Part shown: piece after piece, positions 1 through 7,153 of the stretch
How positions within the stretch are numbered: position 1 is the first letter of the stretch
How the letters are laid out: the number at the start of each line of letters is the position of its first letter
Assembly: GCA_023396215.1 (NCBI GenBank)
Contig: JAEWWW010000155.1
Location: 1-64,000, forward strand
Source of the DNA: Bacillota bacterium
GTDB lineage: Bacteria > Bacillota > Clostridia > Oscillospirales > Ruminococcaceae
Reading direction: 5' to 3'
DNA: 64,000 nucleotides
Position numbers and translations under genes: made by a program
Notes under the pieces: model-generated
Databases searched by the model: none
What the model was told of the DNA's origin: nothing
The model's input: the letters and a program-made list of their open reading frames with translations, nothing else

Positions 1-50
1 GCCTTGGCGTTTGAGCCAAGGCCGCTTTTCCCTATGCAACTATATTGCGC

Positions 51-296
51 TCAATCAGGGGGGAGAAGCTCCTTTGCCGCCACCCCCAGCGCCCTCGCAA
101 TCATCACCAGCTCATGGTCGGTCACCATCCGGGACTGCCCCTCAATCTTGGATAAGCCGGAGCCTGTTATTTCCATGCCCTCCGACTGCAGTTTCGCCAG
201 CAGCTCCTTTTGCTTCATCCCTTTTTTATGGCGTATGCGGGTAACGTTCACGCCAATGATATTCATCTCTCCCAGCGGAAGCTTCCGGGGTTTCAT
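51..296 (-). CDS. XRE-family HTH transcriptional regulator
   Basis: An 81-residue protein that is almost entirely one Cro/CI-type helix-turn-helix domain. The visible pattern is VTRIRHKKGMKQKELLAKL, then SGLSKIEGQ in the recognition-helix region and a closing helix ending ALGVAAKELL. No effector or dimerisation domain follows. The ATG at 296 has a strong ribosome-binding site (AAAGGAGGGGG) about 4 bases upstream. The gene is divergent from a small plus-strand ORF, and a palindrome lies in the promoter of that ORF, so a local repressor role is likely. That role is inferred; the fold assignment is firm. Confidence 0.85.
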   Translation of the reverse strand: MKPRKLPLGEMNIIGVNVTRIRHKKGMKQKELLAKLQSEGMEITGSGLSKIEGQSRMVTDHELVMIARALGVAAKELLPPD

Positions 297-351
297 CCGT
301 CCCCCTCCTTTAGTCCCTTATTCCATAAAAAAAGTATAGGCCAAAACCCTA

Positions 352-381
352 TTGACATAATTCCGCAGAGGGAATTATAAT
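352..381 (+). promoter_or_regulatory. Sigma-A promoter with palindrome between -35 and -10
   Basis: TTGACA (352-357) and TATAAT (376-381) are separated by 18 bases. The spacer holds an inverted repeat, AATTCC-GCAGAG-GGAATT (359-376), that ends in the -10 box. A repressor bound there would block RNA polymerase. The divergent XRE gene is the obvious candidate binder (inference). Confidence 0.7.
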
Positions 382-392
382 ATTTTTACAGG

Positions 393-647
393 ATGTACTG
401 CAAGCTTTTTAACAGGATATCTGATGTCATTGCAGAGCTGCAGGATATACAGCTTCAAACAGAGGAGATGTACGCAGCGTCAGAAAAGCCGGAGATAAGG
501 CTGCCGCCGCAAGAGCCCAAAAAAGAATGGCAGGGGAGGGCCATAGAGCAATCCTCAAGCCCTGCCGCCATACATTTTTTCGCCCCGGCAAAGCCAGGGA
601 CAAAAACAGCCCCGATGCATTGCATCGGGGCTGTCCAAGCCTTGTAG
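393..647 (+). CDS. Small hypothetical protein (84 aa)
   Basis: The N-terminal half is a charged amphipathic helix (LFNRISDVIAELQDIQLQTE) of a kind I associate with short uncharacterised Clostridial proteins. The C-terminal part is low-complexity, and its last codons run through the terminator hairpin at 606-634, so the 3' end may not be under coding selection. The ATG lies only about 12 bases after the -10 box and has no ribosome-binding site, so the message would be close to leaderless. No function can be assigned, and it could be a chance reading frame behind a promoter that makes a short RNA. Confidence 0.4.
   Translation: MYCKLFNRISDVIAELQDIQLQTEEMYAASEKPEIRLPPQEPKKEWQGRAIEQSSSPAAIHFFAPAKPGTKTAPMHCIGAVQAL
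606..634. terminator. Intrinsic terminator of rplM-rpsI
   Basis: A near-perfect palindrome (arms ACAGCCCCGATGCA / TGCATCGGGGCTGT). Read on the minus strand, downstream of rpsI, it is followed by TTTTTG. It could also stop plus-strand transcription from the promoter at 352. Confidence 0.85.
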
Positions 648-657
648 CAGGTACAGA

Positions 658-1056
658 CTATCTTTTGGAGAACTGAGGCGCACGGCGTGCAGCCTTGAGG
701 CCGTACTTTTTGCGCTCCTTCATTCTGGGGTCGCGGGTGAGGAACCCGGCCTTTTTCAGCAGGGGGCGCAGCTCGGCGTTGTGCAGCAGCAGCGCTCTCG
801 AAATGCCGTGGCGCAGCGCGCCGGCCTGGCCGGTGACGCCGCCGCCCTTTACGGTGCAGACAATGTCAAAACGGCCGGTGGTGCTGGTCAGCTCCAGCGG
901 CTGACGGGTGATGAGCTTCAGGGTATCAAGGCCAAAGTAGTCGTCGATATCCCTGTCGTTTATGGTAATCTTACCGGTGCCGGCATAGAGCCGCACACGG
1001 GCCACAGAGCTTTTTCTTCTGCCTGTGCCGTAAAAATAGGGCTTGCTTTCATACAT
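658..1056 (-). CDS. rpsI: 30S ribosomal protein S9 (uS9)
   Basis: A 132-residue protein of normal length for the family. It starts with the typical [17 protein letters not shown] and ends with the basic tail [17 protein letters not shown], whose final lysine-arginine reaches the P-site tRNA in known ribosomes. It is a component of the small-subunit head. It follows rplM by 18 bases, the usual rplM-rpsI operon, and both share one promoter and one terminator. Confidence 0.98.
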   Translation of the reverse strand: MYESKPYFYGTGRRKSSVARVRLYAGTGKITINDRDIDDYFGLDTLKLITRQPLELTSTTGRFDIVCTVKGGGVTGQAGALRHGISRALLLHNAELRPLLKKAGFLTRDPRMKERKKYGLKAARRAPQFSKR

Positions 1057-1074
1057 GTTCGGTCATCCTCCTTC

Positions 1075-1503
1075 TTAAAGGCTCCAGGCCTCAGGCTTCT
1101 GGGCGGCGTGGGTGTGCTCGGGGCCTCTGAATACCCGGCAGCGGGTAAGGGCGGCACGCCCGATGGTGGTGTCGGGAATCATCCCTTTGACAGCCTGCAT
1201 CATGGCCAGCTCAGGTTTTTCCTTCATCAGTTTGGAATATTTGACCTCTTTCAGGCCGCCGACCCAGCCGGAGTGTCTGCGGTAGTACTTCTGATCCAGC
1301 TTGTTGCCGGTGAGCACTGCCTTTTCGGCGTTGATGATGATGACATGGTCGCCGCAGTCAACATGGGGTGCAAAGGTGGGCTTGTTTTTGCCGCGCAGGA
1401 TATTGGCCGCGATGACCGCTGTACGGCCAAGGGGTTTGCCCGCTGCGTCAATAATATACCATTTACGGCTGATTTCGCCGCTTTTGGGCATATATGTGGA
1501 CAT
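1075..1503 (-). CDS. rplM: 50S ribosomal protein L13 (uL13)
   Basis: 142 residues from the ATG at 1503, which has AGGAGG about 7 bases upstream. The reading frame is open further upstream, but that part is the leader RNA. Family features include RKWYIIDAAGKPLGR near the N-terminus, HVDCGDHVIIINAEK, and the C-terminal RVFRGPEHTHAAQKPE. It is an early-assembly protein of the large subunit and the first gene of the rplM-rpsI operon. Confidence 0.97.
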   Translation of the reverse strand: MSTYMPKSGEISRKWYIIDAAGKPLGRTAVIAANILRGKNKPTFAPHVDCGDHVIIINAEKAVLTGNKLDQKYYRRHSGWVGGLKEVKYSKLMKEKPELAMMQAVKGMIPDTTIGRAALTRCRVFRGPEHTHAAQKPEAWSL

Positions 1504-1564
1504 ATGGTTTACCTCCTGTTTATCGGTTTGGTTCGCTCTCCTGTTCCCGGGCGGTACCCGGGGG

Positions 1565-1642
1565 CGTGTTTGGAAAGCGGCAATAGGCTGTGGCGGGCAG
1601 AAAAACTGCCGCCGGCAAGCGTGTTGACGGTTTCCAAACACG
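1565..1642 (-). promoter_or_regulatory. Candidate L13 leader (autoregulatory RNA)
   Basis: The rplM 5' leader is about 160 nt long. It contains a 12 bp inverted repeat (CGTGTTTGGAAA / TTTCCAAACACG) enclosing a second GC-rich hairpin. Ribosomal-protein leaders upstream of rplM are known in Bacillota, where L13 is thought to repress its own operon. I infer that this is such a leader from position and structure. I have not matched it to the family model. Confidence 0.5.
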
Positions 1643-1670
1643 TCCGGTGACGGGACGAGCCGCAACCACT

Positions 1671-1699
1671 ATTATATCGGCCGCCCCCGGTTCTGTCAA
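1671..1699 (-). promoter_or_regulatory. rplM promoter
   Basis: On the minus strand TTGACA (1694-1699) and TATAAT (1671-1676) are 17 bases apart. Both hexamers match consensus exactly, as expected for a ribosomal-protein operon. Confidence 0.85.
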
Positions 1700-1801
1700 T
1701 AGCATTTTCCGGTTTTTTTAATCGGCGGGTTTCAAGCTTTGTTTTTCTCGGTTTTTCTGCCGTATTCTCTCTCCTGCTTATCTGCCGTTCCGTTTTTTAT
1801 C

Positions 1802-1816
1802 CGGGCCTGCGGCCCG
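1802..1816. terminator. Terminator-like hairpin after AEC transporter gene
   Basis: CGGGCC-TGC-GGCCCG. On the plus strand it is followed by CCCTTTTTGC; on the minus strand by GATAAAAAACGG. The T-tract is on the plus side, so its role for the minus-strand gene is uncertain. Confidence 0.4.
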
Positions 1817-1857
1817 CCCTTTTTGCTTTTGTTATGCGCTTTTTGGCACCGGCCGGT

Positions 1858-2790
1858 CTAAAACAGCAGCTGCGCTATGTAAACCGCAAGGGGCATGCTC
1901 AAAAGGCAGCAGGCGGTAGAAACCGCCACCAGCCCGGCGCTGTGGGAAGCGTCGCCGCCGGTGCGGGTGGTCAGCAGAATGACGCTGGCCGCCACCCCGC
2001 AGGAGGTTGATATCACATTGGCCACCGCCACCTCCTTGGCGCCGGGCAGCCAGAGCGGCACCCGCAGCAGCCAGATAATGGCGGTCATGGCCAGCGGCAT
2101 CAAAAAGTTCTTAATCAGCACCGGCCGGTACACCCTGCGGTTGCGCAGCAGCGGGCCGGGTCTCAGTTCGGATAAAAACACCCCGGTAATCACCATGGCC
2201 AGCGGGGTGTTCAGGTTGGCGATATGGCCCACCGTGTCGGTCACCACCTGCGGCACCGGCAGCTTTGCGGCAAAGAGAAGCACTCCCACGGCGGTGGCCA
2301 CCACCCCCGGGTTCAGCAGTATCTTTTTCAGGCTGATCTCCCGGCTGCCGCTGGCCTCAGAGATGCCGAAGGTCCATGTGAAGATAATAAAGACCGCCAC
2401 AAAGATGGCGCCGTAGAGCAGGCCGTCCTGCCCCAGCACCGCCAGCAAAACCGGGAAGGCCATAAACCCCGCGTTGGGGTAGGTGGCCGCCAGCCGCTCG
2501 GTGCGGTAGCGCCGGTCGGCCCGTTTGGGTATCAGCAGGGTGGCCGCCGCCACCGCCAACCCGTTGGAGATGACCGCCAGCAGCAGCGCCACCCCCATCC
2601 GGCCAAACATATCCGAGGCGGTGGTGCGGATAAACTGGTTCACCGCCATCACCGGCATTACCACCACCATCAGAAAGTTGGAGTAAATCCGGGTGGCCTC
2701 TGCGGTCACAATGCCCTTGCGGCCGCAGAAAATGCCCACCCCAATCAGCAAAAACATTACCACTACCTGTTGGGCTACAATCAGTTCCAA
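1858..2790 (-). CDS. AEC-family transporter (auxin efflux carrier superfamily)
   Basis: About 310 residues with some ten hydrophobic segments in two halves. The N-terminal half has the family's VVVMFLLIGVGIFCGRKG and conserved prolines (VVMPVMAVNQF); the C-terminal half has PLAMVITGVFLSE and NVISTSCGVAASV. Members export small organic acids or related anions, and the substrate here is unknown. I chose the TTG at 2790, which has GGGGG just upstream and gives the usual N-terminus. A GTG at 2847 would add 19 residues. The gene follows hflX on the same strand and may be read through from it. Confidence 0.85.
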   Translation of the reverse strand: MELIVAQQVVVMFLLIGVGIFCGRKGIVTAEATRIYSNFLMVVVMPVMAVNQFIRTTASDMFGRMGVALLLAVISNGLAVAAATLLIPKRADRRYRTERLAATYPNAGFMAFPVLLAVLGQDGLLYGAIFVAVFIIFTWTFGISEASGSREISLKKILLNPGVVATAVGVLLFAAKLPVPQVVTDTVGHIANLNTPLAMVITGVFLSELRPGPLLRNRRVYRPVLIKNFLMPLAMTAIIWLLRVPLWLPGAKEVAVANVISTSCGVAASVILLTTRTGGDASHSAGLVAVSTACCLLSMPLAVYIAQLLF

Positions 2791-2872
2791 ACAAAAACCC
2801 CCATATTGCTCAGGCTGCCGAACATCGCCGCCTGCCTGTTTTGTCACATTTACTTCTCAAGCAGGGCCGAGG

Positions 2873-4114
2873 TCAGATGAAATACTGCTCCACCTGCGCC
2901 ACGTCCCGGTGGTCCACCAGCGCGTCGAGATAAAGGCCGTCGGCCCGGTACTCCCGTTCCAATATCTGGCCGTTTCGGGCAATGCGGTTTTCCACCCCGC
3001 CCTCGCTGTAGGGCACCAGCAGCCTTGCCCGCATCCTGCCGGGGGGCAGCGTTTCGGCGATAACCTCCAGCAGCTTGGATACCCCGTGCCCGGTCTTGGC
3101 CGAAATGGCCACGGTATCCCGGCCAAAGCCCAGCGGCAGCTGGGCCAGCAGGTCGGCCTTGTTCAGCACGGTGATAACCGGGGTGTCGGTCACCCCAAGC
3201 TGGGCCAGCAGATCCCGGGTAACCGCCACCTGCGTCTGGGCGTCGGGGCTGCTGATATCGCAGACGTTCAAAATCAGGTCGGCGGCCACCGCTTCCTCCA
3301 AGGTGGATTTAAACGCCTCCACCAGATGGTGGGGCAGGCGGCGCACCAGACCCACCGTATCGATGAGCATGACGCTGCGGCCGTCGGGCAGCAACAGCGC
3401 CCGGGCGGTGGGGTCGAGGGTGGCAAAGAGCTTATCCTCGGCCAGCACCCCCGCCTGTGTCAGGTGGTTGAGCAGGGTGGATTTGCCCACGTTGGTGTAG
3501 CCCACAATGGCTACGGTGGAAACGCCGTCCTTTTTGCGGCGCTGGCGCATCCGCTCACGGCGGCTTTCCATCTCCTGCAGCTTTTCTTCCAGCGCCTGAA
3601 TGCGGCCGCGGATATGGCGGCGGTCGCTTTCCAGCTTGGTTTCGCCGGGGCCGCGGGTGCCGATGCCGCCCCCCAGCCGCGAAAGGCTGGTGCCGAGGCC
3701 CATCAGCCGGGGCAGCCGGTAACGCTGCTGCGCCAGCTCCACCTGCAGGCGGCCCTCGCTTGTGTTGGCCCGCGCGGCAAAGATATCCAGTATCAGCATG
3801 GTGCGGTCGATAACAGCGCAGTCGCAGGCTGCCTCGATGTTTTTTAGCTGCGCGGCGGTCAGCTCGTGGTCAAAGATAATCAGCTCCACCTCAAAGTTGT
3901 GGGCAAACTCCCGCATCTCCTCCAGGCGGCCCGAGCCCATGCAGGTGGCCGGCTCAAAGGAGGCCCGCTTCTGGCTGATGCGGCCCACCACCTCGCCGCC
4001 GGCGGTTTGGGTCAGCTCGGCCAGCTCATCCAGCGAGGCCTCCACATCATATTCCCCGGTATCCACCGCCGCCAGCAGCACCCGCTGCGGCCTTTGGGTT
4101 GTATTTTCAAACAT
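2873..4114 (-). CDS. hflX: Ribosome-associated GTPase HflX
   Basis: A 413-residue protein with the HflX layout. The N-terminal domain (about 1-190) includes the glycine-rich SRLGGGIGTRGPGETKLE loop and a coiled coil of E/R repeats. The G domain follows: P-loop GYTNVGKS, switch II DTVGLVRRLP, NKAD, SAKTG. HflX splits stalled 70S ribosomes under stress in studied bacteria. It has its own promoter and the ATG has GGAGA upstream. Family assignment is certain. Confidence 0.97.
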   Translation of the reverse strand: MFENTTQRPQRVLLAAVDTGEYDVEASLDELAELTQTAGGEVVGRISQKRASFEPATCMGSGRLEEMREFAHNFEVELIIFDHELTAAQLKNIEAACDCAVIDRTMLILDIFAARANTSEGRLQVELAQQRYRLPRLMGLGTSLSRLGGGIGTRGPGETKLESDRRHIRGRIQALEEKLQEMESRRERMRQRRKKDGVSTVAIVGYTNVGKSTLLNHLTQAGVLAEDKLFATLDPTARALLLPDGRSVMLIDTVGLVRRLPHHLVEAFKSTLEEAVAADLILNVCDISSPDAQTQVAVTRDLLAQLGVTDTPVITVLNKADLLAQLPLGFGRDTVAISAKTGHGVSKLLEVIAETLPPGRMRARLLVPYSEGGVENRIARNGQILEREYRADGLYLDALVDHRDVAQVEQYFI

Positions 4115-4148
4115 AGGCTGTTCTCCGTTTCAATGGCGTAATAGTTTT

Positions 4149-4177
4149 ATTATGTCATAGCAGCGCCGTCATAGCAA
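4149..4177 (-). promoter_or_regulatory. hflX promoter
   Basis: TTGCTA (4172-4177) and CATAAT (4149-4154) on the minus strand with 17 bases between them, about 35 bases upstream of the hflX start. Confidence 0.6.
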
Positions 4178-4302
4178 TATCGGCGCAAAAAAGGGCGCGG
4201 GTTTTCCACATTTTTATGCCTCGGCGGTTCAAAACCTCCGCCTGCGCGCAAAATCAAGGCAACCTGCGGCCTGTGCCGACCCGTTTTATGGGGAAACGGT
4301 TA

Positions 4303-4333
4303 AAGCGGCCGCAGGTACCGCCCGCAGCCGCTT
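4303..4333 (-). terminator. Terminator downstream of lexA
   Basis: A 13 bp GC-rich stem with two G-U pairs closed by a 5-base loop, followed on the minus strand by TTTAA. It lies 65 bases after the lexA stop codon. Confidence 0.55.
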
Positions 4334-4397
4334 GTGAGAATATCAGGGAATCGCTCCGGCGGCAGATACCCGCCCGCGCAAGCCATTTTAATCCGCC

Positions 4398-4985
4398 TTA
4401 CTCGTAAAACCGCATGACCGAAACCACCCTGCCTAAAATCTGCAGGCTATCCACATAGATAGGGGACATGGCGTCGTTTTCGGGCTGCAGCCGAAACCGC
4501 CCGTTTTCACGGTAAAACCGCTTGACCGTCGCCTCGTCCTCCAGCAGCGCCACCACAATCTGGCCGTTTTCGGCGGCGGGGGTTTTGTGGGCCACAATCA
4601 GGTCGCCATCCAGTATCCCGGCGTTAATCATGCTTTCGCCCCGCACCCGCAGCGCAAAAAGCTCGTTAGGGTTGAGGCCCCGGGGGGTAAAGGGCAGGTA
4701 GCCCTCAATCTCTTCCACCGCCAAAATCGGCGCGCCCGCGGTGACGGTGCCCAGTATCGGCACCCGCACCGACTGCTCCCCCGGCAGCTTGATGGCCCGG
4801 TTCAGGCCCTGCTCCCGCTGGATGAGGCCGTGCTCCTCCAGCTCGCCCAGCAGCTTGTGCACGGTGGAGGTGGATTTAATTGAAACCGCGGCGCAGATTT
4901 CCCGCACCGAGGGCGGCACGCCGTCGGCGGCCCTGCTGCCGATATACTCCAAAATCTTCAGTGCCTTTTGGCTTGGTCCTGGCAT
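4398..4985 (-). CDS. lexA: SOS repressor LexA
   Basis: 195 residues from the ATG at 4985 (GGGAGGAA upstream). Residues 1-65 form the winged HTH (PSVREICAAV, STSTVHKLLGELE). The Ala83-Gly84 self-cleavage site is in TVTAGAPI. The peptidase S24 domain carries Ser118 (RGESMI) and Lys155 (EATVKRF), the same spacing as in E. coli. RecA-stimulated cleavage de-represses DNA-repair genes in known systems. Its promoter carries a SOS box, so autoregulation is expected. Confidence 0.97.
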   Translation of the reverse strand: MPGPSQKALKILEYIGSRAADGVPPSVREICAAVSIKSTSTVHKLLGELEEHGLIQREQGLNRAIKLPGEQSVRVPILGTVTAGAPILAVEEIEGYLPFTPRGLNPNELFALRVRGESMINAGILDGDLIVAHKTPAAENGQIVVALLEDEATVKRFYRENGRFRLQPENDAMSPIYVDSLQILGRVVSVMRFYE

Positions 4986-5215
4986 AGGTGGTTCCTCCCT
5001 GTATGGTGGTTTGGCCTGTGCAGTGCCCTTCGGCAACGTGGTTTTTCATCCTGCCGCAGGCGGCATATCAATCGGTTGGTTGGTCACACAATCGGATAAT
5101 ACGACCCCCAAAAGGGGTCATGCTCCGCCTTGTGCTGCGCGCGGGCCGCCGGTCAAAAGCGGCTGCCGCGGCTTCGGGTGAGGTTTTATAGGGCGCAACC
5201 ATATAATATAAAGCT

Positions 5216-5254
5216 ATTATAACATACTGGCGCATTAATTTCAAACATATGTTT
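5216..5254 (-). promoter_or_regulatory. lexA promoter with overlapping SOS box
   Basis: Minus-strand TTGAAA (5239-5244) and TATAAT (5216-5221) lie 17 bases apart. The palindrome AAACATATGTTT (5243-5254) overlaps the upstream edge of the -35 box. It resembles the Bacillus-type LexA operator (consensus core GAAC-N4-GTTC) with AAAC in place of GAAC, and its position at lexA supports the reading. Confidence 0.75.
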
Positions 5255-5312
5255 TTTACAAAACCTTATTCCTTTATTCATAGCGTTTTAACAAATATTG
5301 TAAGGCTTAGGC

Positions 5313-5426
5313 TATAATAGAATTGTACATCAAAGATATATCCGCAAATATCTTTGGTACATTCTACTACCCTCCTCAAAACACACCTCAAAAAAATACA
5401 GACGCCTTTGGCGTCTGTATTTTTTT
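5313..5426 (+). ncRNA. Candidate short RNA with promoter and terminator
   Basis: TATAAT at 5313-5318 (weak TTAACA 19 bases upstream) is followed by a hairpin (arms 5320-5339 and 5348-5364; core CAAAGATAT / ATATCTTTG) and then by a strong bidirectional terminator (5391-5426; CAGACGCC-TTT-GGCGTCTG flanked by A and T runs). Together they outline a plus-strand RNA of about 100 nt between lexA and the next gene. The terminator also serves the minus-strand gene at 5438-5743. The existence of the RNA is inferred. Confidence 0.35.
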
Positions 5427-5437
5427 ATGCTGTCGGT

Positions 5438-5743
5438 TCAGCTTTCTTCATCCTTCTTCTGCTGCGGCTCAGCGGCCTCGGGCCAACGAGCCACAAACAC
5501 CTGCGAAAAATCCCCAAACTGCGAACCGAAGCTTTCCGCAATGCCGCCGAAAAGCTCTTCCGCCGCGCGGCTGAGCCGTTCGGCCAGCTCCCGCTGCTCC
5601 TCCTCGGTCATCGGCGGCTCGGGCTGCTGCCGCACCGGCTCAGGCTGCTGGTTTTGAACCGCCATCTGCCCAAAATAAGCCCCTATCAGCATAAAAAGCG
5701 CCGCACCGGCGGCAATCACAATGCCTGCCAGCAATATCTCCAT
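5438..5743 (-). CDS. Small single-pass membrane protein
   Basis: About 101 residues from the ATG at 5743 (GGAAGGTGGGG upstream); an ATG at 5770 would add nine. One N-terminal membrane segment (ILLAGIVIAAGAALFMLIGAYF) is followed by a Q/P/E-rich cytoplasmic or exported tail with a short amphipathic helix (EEEQRELAERLSRAAEELF). No known family is recognised. The gene stands alone, with a terminator immediately downstream. Confidence 0.6.
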   Translation of the reverse strand: MEILLAGIVIAAGAALFMLIGAYFGQMAVQNQQPEPVRQQPEPPMTEEEQRELAERLSRAAEELFGGIAESFGSQFGDFSQVFVARWPEAAEPQQKKDEES

Positions 5744-5954
5744 CTTTGCCCCACCTTCCATTATCTTCAACCCATCCTATTCTTTTGGGGGCCGGGCGGT
5801 TACAAAACAAGCTTTTTTTGCAGAAAATATCTGTATAGGCATCGCTGTTTTCTTCGCTTTCTCCACAATCAAAAGCTATTCATCCTTTGCCCGGCTGTAA
5901 TTGTGTGGCAGGCCCGGTGGCATATCCGAGGCATTTTGGGAAAAACTTTAAGTA

Positions 5955-6130
5955 AAGGCAATATCGCACAATTCACGGCTACCGCCTTAAGCACCCTGTC
6001 GCTTGCGGATTTTCCGTAATCCTTTACAAAAATCCTCGTGAATACACTCAGTATTCCCTGCGGTTTTTGTTTTATCTGACGAAAAATCCACCGATGCGCC
6101 AGAGCACTTAGAACTGTGCGGTATTGCCCA
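5955..6130. repeat. Repeat family 1, copy 1 (MITE-like)
   Basis: About 176 bp, closely similar to copies at 21113-21286 and 45603-45781. The ends are inverted: GGCAATATCGCACAATTC at the left and the complement of GGCAATACCGCACAGTTC at the right. Subterminal blocks (GCGGATTTTCC... and ...GAAAAATCC) also face each other, so one strand can fold into a long imperfect hairpin. It contains no ORF for a transposase. This copy ends 28 bases before sleB. Confidence 0.8.
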
Positions 6131-6157
6131 AATTCTCTTTTTTGGGGGGAAGCAGCC

Positions 6158-7093
6158 ATGCAGCTAAGCCGGAGGCTTTTTTGGCGCATCATGGTTTTGA
6201 TTGCACTGAATATTTTTGTTATCTCATTGGTGGCCTATTCCAACTCGCTGGACAGCTCGCCCGCACTTTCCCAGTTGGGCTCCCGCAGCGAGGAGGTTCG
6301 CCAGATACAAACCCGCCTCAAGGATTGGGGCTACTACACCGGCGCAATCGACGGCATCTACGGCACCAAGACCCAGACCGCCGTGCGGTATTTTCAGCAG
6401 CGCAACGGCCTTGTGGTGGATGGCATTGCCGGTGCAGCCACCCTTTCGGCGCTGGGCATCCAGTCGGGGTCTGCGCAGACGGCGGCTTCTTCCTCGTCTG
6501 TGCTCAAGCGGGGCTCACAGGGCAGCACGGTGCGCACCCTGCAAACCCGGCTCAAGGAGTGGGGCTACTATAAGGGCTCTGTGGATGGGGTTTACGGCTC
6601 GGGCACCGAGGCCGCGGTCAAGCAGTTTCAGAAAAAGCACGGCCTTGCGGTAGACGGTATCGCCGGCCCGGCCACCCTGCGGGCCATCGGCATCTCGGGA
6701 GGCAGCTCCACAGCCGCCAGCAACAACCAGTCCTCGGTTTCAAACTCCGACTACCAGCTTCTGGGGCGAATCATCTCGGCTGAGGCAAGGGGAGAGCCCT
6801 ACTCGGGGCAGGTAGCGGTGGGCGCGGTCATCCTGAACCGGATTAAGCACCCCTCCTTTCCCGACAGCATCGCGGGGGTCATCTACCAGCCCGGAGCCTT
6901 TACCGCCATCACCGACGGCCAGATCAACCAGCCGGTGGCCGACAGCGCCCTGAAGGCCGCCAAGGAAGCGCTAAACGGGGCCGACCCCTCGGGCGGCAGC
7001 ATCTATTACTACAACCCCGATAAAACCAGCAACCGCTGGATGCGCACCCGGCCTGTGATAGTGCGCATCGGCAGCCACCTGTTCTGCAAATAA
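6158..7093 (+). CDS. sleB: Spore cortex-lytic enzyme SleB
   Basis: 311 residues from the ATG at 6158 (GGGGGAAG upstream). An N-terminal signal or membrane segment (about 8-25) is followed by two peptidoglycan-binding repeats (about 45-105 and 115-180, each with LKxWGYYxGxxDGxYG and VDGIAGxATL) and then the SleB hydrolase domain, with ISAEARGE holding the probable catalytic glutamate and VGAVILNR. SleB cleaves muramic-lactam cortex peptidoglycan during germination and usually depends on YpeB. Here ypeB is at the far end of the window, not adjacent. Confidence 0.95.
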   Translation: MQLSRRLFWRIMVLIALNIFVISLVAYSNSLDSSPALSQLGSRSEEVRQIQTRLKDWGYYTGAIDGIYGTKTQTAVRYFQQRNGLVVDGIAGAATLSALGIQSGSAQTAASSSSVLKRGSQGSTVRTLQTRLKEWGYYKGSVDGVYGSGTEAAVKQFQKKHGLAVDGIAGPATLRAIGISGGSSTAASNNQSSVSNSDYQLLGRIISAEARGEPYSGQVAVGAVILNRIKHPSFPDSIAGVIYQPGAFTAITDGQINQPVADSALKAAKEALNGADPSGGSIYYYNPDKTSNRWMRTRPVIVRIGSHLFCK

Positions 7094-7104
7094 AACATCA
7101 AAAG

Positions 7105-7143
7105 AAGAGGCCGACGCGCTACTGGGTGGCGCGTCGGCCTCTT
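7105..7143. terminator. Bidirectional terminator after sleB
   Basis: A 15 bp stem (AAGAGGCCGACGCGC / GCGCGTCGGCCTCTT) with a short loop, flanked by A-rich and T-rich sequence. It separates sleB (+) from the convergent ATPase gene (-). Confidence 0.85.
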
Positions 7144-7153
7144 TATCTTTTGC

